From contig CM063108.1 of NCBI GenBank assembly GCA_031841125.1, positions 10,027,683 to 10,091,682 of the forward strand: a stretch of 64,000 bases of DNA. The letters are read 5' to 3'. Both the position numbers and the translations under genes were made by a program. Origin of the DNA: Acanthococcus lagerstroemiae (taxonomy: Eukaryota; Arthropoda; Insecta; Hemiptera; Eriococcidae). Each line of letters opens with the position of its first letter. The stretch's first letter is position 1. Below, in pieces: positions 24,370-32,940 of the stretch. Below the pieces are notes generated by a model. It saw only the letters and a program-made list of their open reading frames with translations. It did no database searches and was not told the origin of the DNA.

Positions 24370-25764
24370 AATTCCACCCTAGAGAAGGGTAACATTAACA
24401 TGACTGAGAAGAATCGAACGAATTATCAAAATATAGAAGTTTTGAGATCACAATAAATGGTAGAAGAACTAAACAGAGGAGGAAAAATAGTCGGGCTGCA
24501 AATAAATGAAGGCTGCTTTTCCAAAACGCATTAAGTCAAAAAAAAAGATGAGAAAATGAGAAAAACGTAAAAATGAGTGGGCTAGGCAAAGGATCGCGGA
24601 TGAGACCGTGTAAAGCACATGGGTACCTACGATCAACTTTCGAACATATGATTCCTCCTGCGTCGCCTAACCTATATAACTATGCCCTACACGGGGGGCG
24701 GAGAAGAACGTACCTGACTTACCGTATTTTGGAAAGGATAAAATGGAAGAAAAGAAGCAATGTTCGCCAAAAATCAGGATTTAATGTAGTTCGCAGAAGA
24801 AACTTATCATTCGACTTGTCTGTACTTCACAGAACCTGCAAGCCTTTCTACTTCTCATACTGATAATAGTTGACTTAATGCGTTTTGGAAAATCATGTGC
24901 TGCTTGGCTTCAGGTTGCATTCGTTGAGTGCCATTTGTTATACGTGATATGTTCAGGCAGCCTTCCACCACCAAATTCCGCTTCTCTAACTCATTTTTGC
25001 CAAAAACTGACTTAATGCGTTTTGGAAAAGTAGCAAATGTAGAAAAGACAAGAATACTAACTAATGATGAAAATCAGAAAGAAATAAGGATAGACGGCAA
25101 AGCTATGAAGTACGAAAAATAAATAATCTATTTGGAACAAATAATAGCATAATGGAGTGGAACAGGAAAGAAAGCGAAGGATTGCAACAGCCTGTAGAAA
25201 ATTTTGGATGCCAGGGAAAATCTTCAAATGCAATTTTAGAAGAAACTCAAAAATTAATATTTTAACAGTTGTACAGTACCGGCAATAACTTATGGAGTAC
25301 CAACATGGGCAATGACTGAAAAAGACTATAATAAAATAAACGCAGCGCAAAATGCCATGGGAAGGTCCACGCTAGAAATGAAATTGAAAGATGGAACAAT
25401 AAAAAAGAAACTCAGAAGCAATTTGAACTCCATGTATGTTGTACCTCGTAAGAAGTGAGATTGAGCTGGTCACATCTCAAGGCTAAAAGACGATCGCTGG
25501 GCGTGCAAAATAAACAACTGGTACCCCAAATCAGGAAGGAAACAGGGTCGACAGAAAACTAGATGGACAGAGCATCGAAAAATTTTTGAGCAATAGATTA
25601 CTTCATAAAGTGGCTGATGTCAGGTTACAATGGACAAGTCTGAGGGAGGGTTATGCCTAATTTTAGGGGCCTATTGTGAGATATTAAATATACGAGTACA
25701 TACGAGTATTGTATTAATTATAAATAGCAAATTGCATTAATAAAGCTTTTTTGATGATGATGAT
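24370..25764 (+). pseudogene. degenerate LINE 3' half (RTE/CFDP2-like), interrupted
   Basis: The frame at 24455-24510 reads VEELNRGGKIVGLQINE, which is RT block E of this LINE type. After a 524-bp insertion the same protein resumes with 'VEKTRILTNDENQKEIRIDG' (25040). Then come 'AITYGVPTWAMTEKDYNKIN' (25287), 'AGHISRLKDDRWACKINNWY' (about 25465) and 'QGRQKTRWTEH'. Stops and frameshifts occur throughout. The 3' end is a (gat)n tail at 25752-25764, into which another short element has inserted. Only the C-terminal third is represented. Confidence 0.8.
24512..25035. mobile_element. inverted-repeat element of unassigned superfamily nested in LINE
   Basis: Termini gctgcttttccaaaacgcat and, on the other strand, gctacttttccaaaacgcat, continuing with taagtca, give a 27-bp inverted repeat with one mismatch. 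Flanking 8-mers aaatgaag and aaatgtag (24504-24511, 25036-25043) agree in 7 of 8 positions. Removing the insert brings the two LINE halves together at the right protein position. A third copy of the terminal phrase lies inside at about 24868-24890. A 96-codon open frame (24573-24863) has no recognisable motif. The 8-bp duplication fits hAT or P-type transposition, but the first bases are not the usual CAG of hAT. Confidence 0.7.
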
Positions 25765-25904
25765 CATAGGCGGATCCAATGGGGTGAACCCCCCCCCTCT
25801 TCAAACATAATTTTTAAATTTAGAAATACAAAATAACCCGCCATAGTATTATTATTCATGTTTTTCACCCCCTCCCCCTTGAAAAAATCTTGGATCCGCC
25901 TATG
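25765..25904. mobile_element. 140-bp hAT-type MITE in the LINE's GAT tail
   Basis: Termini cataggcggatccaa and ttggatccgcctatg are perfect 15-bp inverted repeats. The flanking 8-mers are both atgatgat (25757-25764, 25905-25912), but because the target is a (gat)n microsatellite the duplication length is less certain than elsewhere. C-homopolymers lie about 30 bases inside the left end, and a C-rich stretch lies near the right. No coding capacity. Confidence 0.7.
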
Positions 25905-25912
25905 ATGATGAT

Positions 25913-26379
25913 GATTTCAAATCATCTTAAAATTTTATATCCGACTTTACTTGGTTCCTAAAATCTAAATTTGTTACTTGAAACGTAAACTTACCCACCG
26001 GAATTAGATCTGGAAGAAGCATTTAATGAAATATTTGAGATCGATGACCCAGAAAACTCCAATTTTGATATTTTGTTTCATTTTTCCAAGTCAAGCCAAT
26101 TTTGTCTATTTCAAGTTTAATGTTGAAGCTTAAATCAAGGTCCGATTTAAATTCTGATAAAATATTCGAAATCAGCTACTCAACCTATTTTAACAGCTTT
26201 TTCAATAATACCTCACTTAAAATTTGAAATTTGGTGAAACTATCTAGTCCTCATCCTTCTTCGGCGAAAACGCCCGACACAGCTCCCTCAGAGCTTCGAA
26301 CATCGCTACATCTTATCATTTAGGTTCCTGAAGGAAGCAATGCGAACCCTAGAGTGGAGGGGAGGGGATTAAAATAAAC
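25913..26379. other. non-coding stretch, no gene recognised
   Basis: AT-rich, nothing recognised before the next LINE fragment. Confidence 0.3.
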
Positions 26380-26788
26380 GGGTGTATTTGAGTAACCTGA
26401 GGTTCGCAGACGACGTGGCCCTAATAGTCGAGGATTTCAACGAGCTGACCCAGAATGCAGAGGAATTCCTGAGGGCATGCGAGAAAGCGAAGTTGAAAGT
26501 GAATACGAGCAAAACTAAATTGATGGCCAACTCCCCGGAAGAAAGTGTAAATATAATGAATGAGGAAATCGCGTGGGTGAGAGGGGCAAAATACCTCGGT
26601 CAAATAATATCTCTGATAACTCTAGAGGTAAAGAACTTTCAAACCGCATTCAAAGCGGGTGGAAAAGCTATTTGAACTTGAAACGGATTTTCAAGAATCG
26701 TCTCTCGGTTTCAATCAAGGCAGAGGTGTGGAGGAGCTGCATACAGCCAGTGTTGACCTATGGAGCCCAAATTTGGGCACTCATAAAG

Positions 26789-26905
26789 GTCAACGACCAT
26801 ATCATGCTGAATGCACCGGTTCTCGTCCGATCACCGAAGTTGAGCAGCATCGAGTCTGGTTAGTACTTGGATGGGTGACCGAGGAAAACCAGATGCCGTT
26901 GGTGT
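26789..26905 (+). other. 5S rRNA-derived sequence forming the head of a SINE
   Basis: The stretch follows animal 5S rRNA almost end to end: an opening gtcaacgaccat, then 'caccggttctcgtccgatca', 'ccgaagttgagcagcatcg' (box A region), 'ggttagtacttggatgggtg' (box C region), and a closing 'agatgccgttgg' that pairs with the opening. The type-1 internal promoter elements for TFIIIA/RNA polymerase III are therefore recognisable. The first stem strand is gtcaacg against cgttggt. Differences from typical 5S sequences are scattered, and a few bases are missing near 26880 (gaccgaggaaaacc). It runs straight into SINE sequence and is not a functional 5S gene. Confidence 0.9.
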
Positions 26906-27084
26906 TGTGTGGTCTCGGAATCCGGAGGTCCCGAGTTTGAGCCCACGTAGCAACTCGTCAGATTTTGACCTAGGCCGTTTTTTCGGCCAGAAGGGAAGAG
27001 AGCTAAGACAGCCCTAACAGCCTCCCCGACGTCTCCGAGGTAATGCTCGAAAGGGCGGATTCCAGGGCTCGAGTTGAGAGCAAA
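26789..27084 (+). mobile_element. chimeric SINE: 5S rRNA head joined to tRNA-SINE body
   Basis: From about 26910 the sequence is the body of the SINE family seen at 16521 and 21036. It starts inside the tRNA-like head at 'ggtctcggaatccgg', keeps the B-box-like gagtttgagccc, then runs through 'gacctaggccg', 'gagctaagacagccc', 'taatgctcgaaagggcgga' and 'ccagggctcgagttgagagc' to an A12 tail. The first 30 or so bases of the tRNA-like head, including the A box, are absent, and 117 bases of 5S sequence stand in their place. The flanks are one interrupted LINE, so the chimera was inserted as a unit. A long target duplication is not evident (aaagg on both sides at most). Confidence 0.85.
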
Positions 27085-27480
27085 AAAAAAAAAGGCAAAC
27101 ACAAAAAAGCTTCCGACGACCCAGAGTACGATGGAAAGGAGCAAACTAGGAATGAGGAAAAAGGGCCATCACAAAAATGATTGGGTTAGATTAAAGACCC
27201 GTTTGAAGAATATTGGTAGGGTGGTAAGGAAAATTAAATGAAGGTATGGGGGACACATTATGAGGCTGGGGGAAGACAAGTGGGAAAGAACGGTGGAAGG
27301 GTGGACGCCTCTCGATCAAAATCGACGAGTAGAGAGACCTACAACTCGTTGGAGAGACACGTTCAATGAGGAACTAGGGGTGTAATAGAGAAGACATACC
27401 CAGGATAGAAAATTCCGGAGGGAAAAGGGGGAGGCGTATGCCCAGGAATAGGCGGATTGAATGAAAAGAGCACCTGGTGG

Positions 27481-28784
27481 TAGGTGCTCCCTCTCCGGTC
27501 ATAACTCCCGGAAATCTTATATTTATTTTAATTTTGGGAATGATCAGGCATTTCATTTTATTTCATCGGAATTTTTGAAACCCGAGTAAACGCTGCAATT
27601 ATTATAATTTAGGTATTTTAGCATTGATTTTCACAATTTAAGATACGTAACATTCCTCGGCGGATTATAGCGAAATTAGGACATCAAGGGCTCGAAACTG
27701 GGCCGTATCAAAATTAGCGCGCAATTATAATTCTTATTTCGATAGGTTCGATTGACTCAATTTTGCTCTGAAGTCATGTTTCGACTCACTATGCAGTGGT
27801 GAGAGAGCAGGGGGAATTGGTTTATTTTTTGCAGCGGATTAACCTAATAATTTCAAGGATTAGCGGACTTTTATCTACTGCACCCCATCCGAATTTCCCA
27901 ACATAATGCAACGAATTTCCGATACGATTCTAACAACAATCCCATAATGCGAATTATTGGTTTTTCTATCATTGTACAAGCACAATGTCGCATTTCGTAT
28001 GTCTATTGTATTACACAGCATTTACTATGAAGCAACTTGGATACAGGTATTCAAATGAGTTCTTCAGTGAAAACATCATGGAAGTGTTGTCATTAACGAT
28101 TACAATGTCTGACTGGCATTAAAACTAATTTACGTAGATTTTTTGCACATTCATCATGGTGCGTCTGGTGGCGTGATTTTGTCATATGCGACTGGGCACT
28201 TTATATTATGTACATCCATACAACAAACCGCGAATAGGACTCGAAGGGCTTTACGTAATTTGAAATCGAATGACCTAAATCGCGAGTCTGATCCAGAAAT
28301 TATACTTTTTAATATTGACGGAAATAAAGAAAACGCGAATAAACCGGGTACTTAACCTCTATTCACTCGGTTCAAGTTTATACAACTGGTTTGCGAATCT
28401 CCGTTACCATCGTAAATCGGTTTTTTGTAAACAGCTACGCCATATCTTGATCTTGGTAGTCGTTAATTTTCTCTCACACTATAATTACCCACCTCCTGCA
28501 ACGGTGTTTCAGGTGCTTTATTAATTTCCGTATAGTCGAAAAGGAAAGTGTGAATATGATTTACATAGGTAATGAAATAGATGGTAGTACTTCCGAAATA
28601 GAGTCAACGTTCCTTTTCACATGTTCTCTTCTCTACCTAAATCTTCATCACGTATTCGGAATCTACCAGTGGCAGTTTAAAATCTGTAGAAAGGTACTCG
28701 AAAAACAAACTATGAACGGACATTTTTCAAAGTGGAAAGCCTTCATTTATTAATTTTTTTGATGGCAATTTAGAAACCAAAGAG
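27481..28784. other. non-coding stretch, no gene recognised
   Basis: Less repetitive than its surroundings. The open frames at 28143-28355 and 28550-28753 have no recognisable motif, start context or splice support. Nothing further seen. Confidence 0.3.
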
Positions 28785-28786
28785 TA

Positions 28787-29711
28787 GAGTAAAGGGTACA
28801 AATATGGGCAATGGTACAAATATGGGCACCAGCTGTATCGCGATACATATAAAGCGCACTCGCGTGAAAACAGTGGGAACTAATATAAAAAGGGTAAACA
28901 ACGCCTTGGTTGTATCGGTTCTATGATTTTAGCTTGTTTCAATAGCGATATCAGTGAATTGTGAAATTGGCGTCCGACATTGAAAAGTTTTAGCACTGTA
29001 TTTTCAGTTATTTAAAGTTGGAAGAAAAAGAATGAAAAATTTGTGCTCTGGCCAAGTAAGTTACTTAGACTCTCCGCTACAATTTGAGCTATTGAACTTT
29101 TTGAAACGATTACCTTAACTTACTAGAGAATTTTTTTTGTTCTGTGATTCGACCTTTCGTGTTGGGGTACAAATATGGGCCCCTGTAATCGAGTTCAGAA
29201 TCGAGTTTAGTTTAGATGCTTTATTATGAGTAATTAGCCCACAAATCGTTTTAAACCCTACAGAATGCCGAGACGAAAAGTACTGCAAGCTGAGAAACCT
29301 GCCAAGCGTCAGTTATGGGATAAAGCAGACATGGAAAGAGCCATCGAAGCTAATTGTCGTGGATGGGCGCACTACGCATGCGCAGATGTTGAGCGGAACA
29401 TGGAAACCTACGTCTGCGATTTTTGAAGAGACTAGTTGTTTTAAACTGTTTGTAAGCTGACTTTTTTGAATTAATTTTCCATAATTTTAGAGGGGCCCAT
29501 ATTTGTACCCCGTTTCGCGACGGTCCAATTTTTCGTTTTTTTGCAAAAATTGAAATACATTTTTTTATGTTCATTTTTTTGAAAATTTGACCGTCAGACC
29601 TAATACAGCATGCTATTGCCGACCCGTGACTTTTTTTTCGAGAATATCACTTCATATTCTAGTTTTTAGGAGCAAAAATAAGACCGGTGCCCATATTTGT
29701 ACCCTTTACTC
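28787..29711 (+). mobile_element. pogo-like (Tc1/mariner superfamily) non-autonomous element
   Basis: Flanked by TA on each side (28785-28786, 29712-29713). The termini gagtaaagggtacaaatatg are perfectly inverted at the right end. The phrase 'gtacaaatatgggc' is repeated just inside the left end and again, in both orientations, at about 29166 and 29490, giving subterminal repeats typical of transposase-binding sites. The element carries a short reading frame for a DNA-binding domain (29265-29426) but no catalytic domain, so it depends on a transposase from elsewhere. Confidence 0.85.
29265..29426 (+). pseudogene. truncated pogo/psq-type DNA-binding domain inside the element
   Basis: The frame starts with ATGCCGAGACGAAAA and gives 53 residues. 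MPRRKV followed by a basic stretch and 'WDKADMERAIEA' matches the N-terminal psq helix-turn-helix of pogo/Tigger-like transposases, which bind their own terminal repeats. The usual helix 2-3 (KAAxxYGVPxxTL) is absent, the later residues are unlike the family, and a stop follows. The DDE domain is missing. This is either a decayed remnant or, less likely, an expressed mini-protein. Confidence 0.65.
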
Positions 29712-29713
29712 TA

Positions 29714-31120
29714 ATGAAAAAACTGAACGTTCGTGATTCCATTACACTTCAGGTTTACGAGATCAATCAGTTTACGTTATTTGAACTGATTACGACTAAG
29801 ACTGATAAGCTCGTGATAATTTAGTAGAATTATATACTAAACATTATTAATTAATAATTCCCACAGGATACTTTTAGAGTACTTACATACAGAAAAAGGT
29901 TACATATCAGAACGGTCAGCTATCTACATTTCAAAGGTGAATATTTCCTTGACTCCACTTCGGCTCGCTTCGTAACATTATTCACACTTGAAACGTGGAT
30001 ATATTATACTACGCCCCCCCCCCATACACACCGCAGAATTGGACTTTTTCACCTTTACGATAATAATTGAGTGAGTAGATACGAGAAAAATAATTAGAGT
30101 ATCGTGTACCATGTGCACCGCTGACTATTTTCATATCGACGTAGAAAATAAAATAATTTTCAGTGCACAACAGCCTTCCAGATTCTCCCAGACAGGGATG
30201 TACCGACGGGGGAGGGGAATGGGGAAGTCTGAGTCTCCTCCAAACATTTTTCAGAGTGAGCAAATTTAGCAAAACTGACCCTCAGTTGGCAAAATCAAGT
30301 CGGCAATTGACAAATTTTCGAAAAAGTTGAAAAAGAATTTTTTTAGGCAAAATTAGATTAGCAGTTGAATAACATTCAAAAGTCTAGACCTTCCTTTCCC
30401 TTATTTTTTACTTGTCGACTTTACCCACTTACTAACCATACCTACAGCCACGAATATACTAGACATACCACGAAAGTTAATAAACCTCCTGCCCCCTCCC
30501 TATACTCCATGGTCTAAATCACAAATTCGAGTAATCTGGGCTGTGAAGACAAACCTCAACGAAAACCCAAAGGATAAGTTCAACTAGGCTCGTAGCCAGA
30601 GGGGTGTCAGGGGGGCTGCCCCTTGGCAAAATTTTGTTAGTAAAAATACGATTTCATCCTTATATTTTTCTCGCTAGTTTCGTTCAAAACTTTTCTTTCC
30701 ACTACATTTTAATGATTATAAACTTGGCAACATTGATTTTGCCTTGAAAGGTAAACGAATCTTGCATTTGTCGTTCTTTATATGTGACATGTCACAAAAA
30801 AAGGGCCCGAGTGTTCAACCAGCAGTTTTAAACACACAGGCCTCCTTTTTTGGGTCATATTACAATTCACAAACACGATGGTAGGCTCGCGATCCAGTAC
30901 ACATTGAATATCGATGGCTAAATGCCTGAATGACTGTTTGAGAACTGATAACTTGATAGGTCCACAGAAATAGAATTTTTTTACTTCCAAAAGTTCGAAA
31001 TTTTGATTCTTGTAAGTGTTAATCTTTTTTTCACGCGATATATTTAATTTTTCTTTTCAATGGGTTGTCGGTCAGTTGAATCACCAGTTTTGATTATGAA
31101 TTTTGAGACCAAATTCAATC
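29714..31120. other. non-coding stretch with element fragments
   Basis: At 30193 'cagggatgtaccga' reproduces the terminus of the 9500/6750 MITE family, followed by G-rich and 'gttggcaaaatcaagtcgg' type sequence; a matching right end was not found, so it is a partial copy. Near 30588 'ggctcgtagccagaggggtg' resembles the start of the CAGTGGCGTAGCC family. No gene recognised. Confidence 0.45.
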
Positions 31121-31388
31121 AATGGCGTAGCTAGGATTTTCCCTAGGGGTGGGGGTGGTATTTCCAAAAAAGAAAAAGTCGAAGATTGAGTTATTTTTTA
31201 AAAATCGCCGATATTTAAGGACTATTTTATGAAAATGAAGGTAAAATTACTGTTCGAGCAAAATTTTTTTCGAAAAAACGTGTCTTAGGCGAAAATAGCT
31301 CATTTTGCATATCTTATATTCAATTTCAGGTGCCTTGGGGGGCATTTGCCCCTTCGCCCCCTACCCTTTGGCTACATCACTACCTCGT
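31121..31388. mobile_element. decayed MITE of the CAGTGGCGTAGCC family
   Basis: The left end caatggcgtagctaggattt and the right end (other strand) tagtgatgtagccaaag are diverged versions of the terminus of the 19056-19298 element. G-rich tracts follow the left end and precede the right. No matching 8-bp flanks are visible, so this copy is old or rearranged. It abuts a Jockey-like LINE. Confidence 0.5.
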
Positions 31389-31786
31389 AGAAATCTTCAT
31401 ATTATATACTATGTGTATCCCGAAGCCCTCTTCCCCCCTGGTAAACAGTCAGTACCCCCTACCACAGATGGCTGGTTACTGGCCTGCTGCGTTCAACTCT
31501 CTACTACGAGTCTACGAGATTTTCCAGACTGGATTTGTTGTTTCACTGACGGTTCGAAGTCACCCGACTGGGTAGAAGGCTCTTACCTAATCGACACGTC
31601 CATCACAAGCTTTACACTTCCCAACTTCTCCAGTATATACACTGCAGAGATGATATCGATCTACCAATGTTTACTCTCACTACCGACCACCTCTACTTCG
31701 AAATTCCTTGTCTGCTCTGACTCGGAAAGCTCGCTTCGCACCCTGGAGAGTGAAAACCAAAACTGCGAACTAAGAAGTCATATTAT

Positions 31787-31996
31787 CAGGGCCGTGCAGA
31801 GGAAATCCGGGCCCTGGGGGAGTAGGTAAGAGGAAAAAAAAAGTAGAAGAAGAAGGAAACAATGTTTTTAGGGCCTTTTTGTAAAAGCAGATTTTTTTAG
31901 CAACAGCGGGCCCTTAGCGGGCCCCCAAAACCCTTAACGAGCCCCTCAAAAAAACTCGGGCCCGGGGAACCCCCCCCCCCACTCTGCACAGGCTTG
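31787..31996. mobile_element. hAT-type MITE, perfect 8-bp target duplication
   Basis: The 8-mer catattat flanks both sides (31779-31786, 31997-32004). The ends cagggccgtgcagag and (other strand) caagcctgtgcagag are inverted repeats. A C-homopolymer lies just inside the right end, and the interior repeats 'gcgggccc' phrases. There is no coding. It interrupts the RNase H domain of the Jockey-like LINE. Confidence 0.85.
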
Positions 31997-32052
31997 CATA
32001 TTATATGTGCTCTCCACCATCTACATGCCATCGACGTACAAGTAACCTTTAA

Positions 32053-32461
32053 CAGGGTTGCCACTATTTTTCAGGATTGATTTTCCCTGACTTTTCCCGG
32101 TTTTCCAGGCCAACTTTTCCAATTTTCCCTGACTTTTTTACAGGATTCCGAAAAGTCCAGAGGGAGGAGAGTCACAGAAATTTTTTACAATACAGATTTT
32201 TAAAAAACCGCTATCGAGAAGAAGAAGGTACAGATGTAATTTATGTAATATTTTTCAATATTATAGACTATTTCATTTGCGAATAGATTATCATTATTCT
32301 TATGTTATGATAAAAAAAAGTTTACTCTGATAAAATACAAACTCGTTTATTTTCAGAAAATGTCCCTGACTTAAATGAAAATTCCCTGACTTTTCCCTGA
32401 CTTTTCCCTGACTGACCAAATTCCCTGACTTTTCCCGGTTTTCCAGAAAGTGGCAACCCTG
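32053..32461. mobile_element. MITE with CAGGGTTGCCACT ends, tttaa target duplication
   Basis: The ends cagggttgccact and (other strand) cagggttgccact are identical 13-mers. Flanks are tttaa on each side (32048-32052, 32462-32466). The interior near both ends repeats 'ccctgacttttcccggtttt' in mirror arrangement, so the element is largely foldback. The 5-bp flank is not the 8 bp of hAT and only overlaps the TTAA of piggyBac, so the superfamily is left open. It sits within the same Jockey-like LINE as the element at 31787. Confidence 0.75.
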
Positions 32462-32940
32462 TTTAATAGATACCTGCACATCGAGGAATACTGGGAAATG
32501 AATTCGCCCACCGAGCCACCAATCCATGCTATGGCACCAAAAGATCTACGATCCTACTCAACTACGTTGTTCTACGACAAATGGCTCCAAAACTGGCTTC
32601 TCCAGCCGAGTAAACTCAGAACCTTTAAACGTGATATCCAAGGCTGAACCAGCGTCATCGATACCGCAAGTGAATCAAACTGTCTCCTAGAAACAGCTAC
32701 TAATCGTGTCCTGTTGGGATACACTCGCATCACACATCCCTACATCCTCGATGGAACCCAACCACCGATCTGCCCCCATTGCCCAGGCAACCAGCGCCTT
32801 ACCGTATCACATAGGTAGGCTATCGACATGCTACAACTTTGGAGGATTCGATACCATCAACTTCCAGACGAATGATCTTCAACGACTTACAAAACACATC
32901 TACCGCCGCACGATTGTTAATACATTTTAACTCTAAACTT

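Larger units (their letters stand above)
26380..27480 (+). pseudogene. degenerate LINE RT and C-terminal region, split by a SINE
   Basis: RT block 'YLSNLRFADDVALIVEDF' (26382) carries the FADD catalytic signature. It is followed by 'KAKLKVNTSKTKLM', 'GAKYLGQIIS' and, after a frameshift, 'IQPVLTYGAQIWALIK' (26740-26788). The insert at 26789-27084 follows. The LINE protein then continues with 'NTKKLPTTQSTMERSKLG' (27096), 'RYGGHIMRLGEDKWERT' and 'RPTTRWRDTFNEELGV', ending in 'REKGEAYAQE'. Joining the flanks gives ALIK-A-NTKKL in frame, so the SINE interrupted a copy that was continuous here. Remaining stops show it is dead. Confidence 0.85.
31440..32940 (+). pseudogene. Jockey-like LINE 3' region with RNase H-like domain, twice interrupted
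   Basis: The frame to 31786 reads 'DWICCFTDGSKS', 'SIYTAEMISIYQCLLSL' and 'KFLVCSDSESSLRTL', the D-G-S-K, T-A-E and S-D-S blocks of LINE-encoded RNase H domains. The protein resumes after the first insert as 'MCALHHLHAIDVQVTF' in a shifted frame. After the second insert come 'HRGILGNEFAH' (the final G-N-E motif) and then 'RVLLGYTRITHPYIL' and 'PPICPHCPG', the C-terminal Cys-containing tail of Jockey-clade elements. Stops and shifts abound. Inserts at 31787-31996 and 32053-32461 carry their own target duplications. Confidence 0.8.

Noticed and set aside
26789..26905. Functional 5S rRNA gene
   Set aside because: It has scattered substitutions and a small gap near 26880, has no T-run terminator at its end, and continues into a SINE body with an A tail.
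32053..32461. piggyBac assignment from TTAA-like flanks
   Set aside because: The flank is tttaa placed symmetrically outside the CAGGG ends; TTAA does not abut both termini in the same register.
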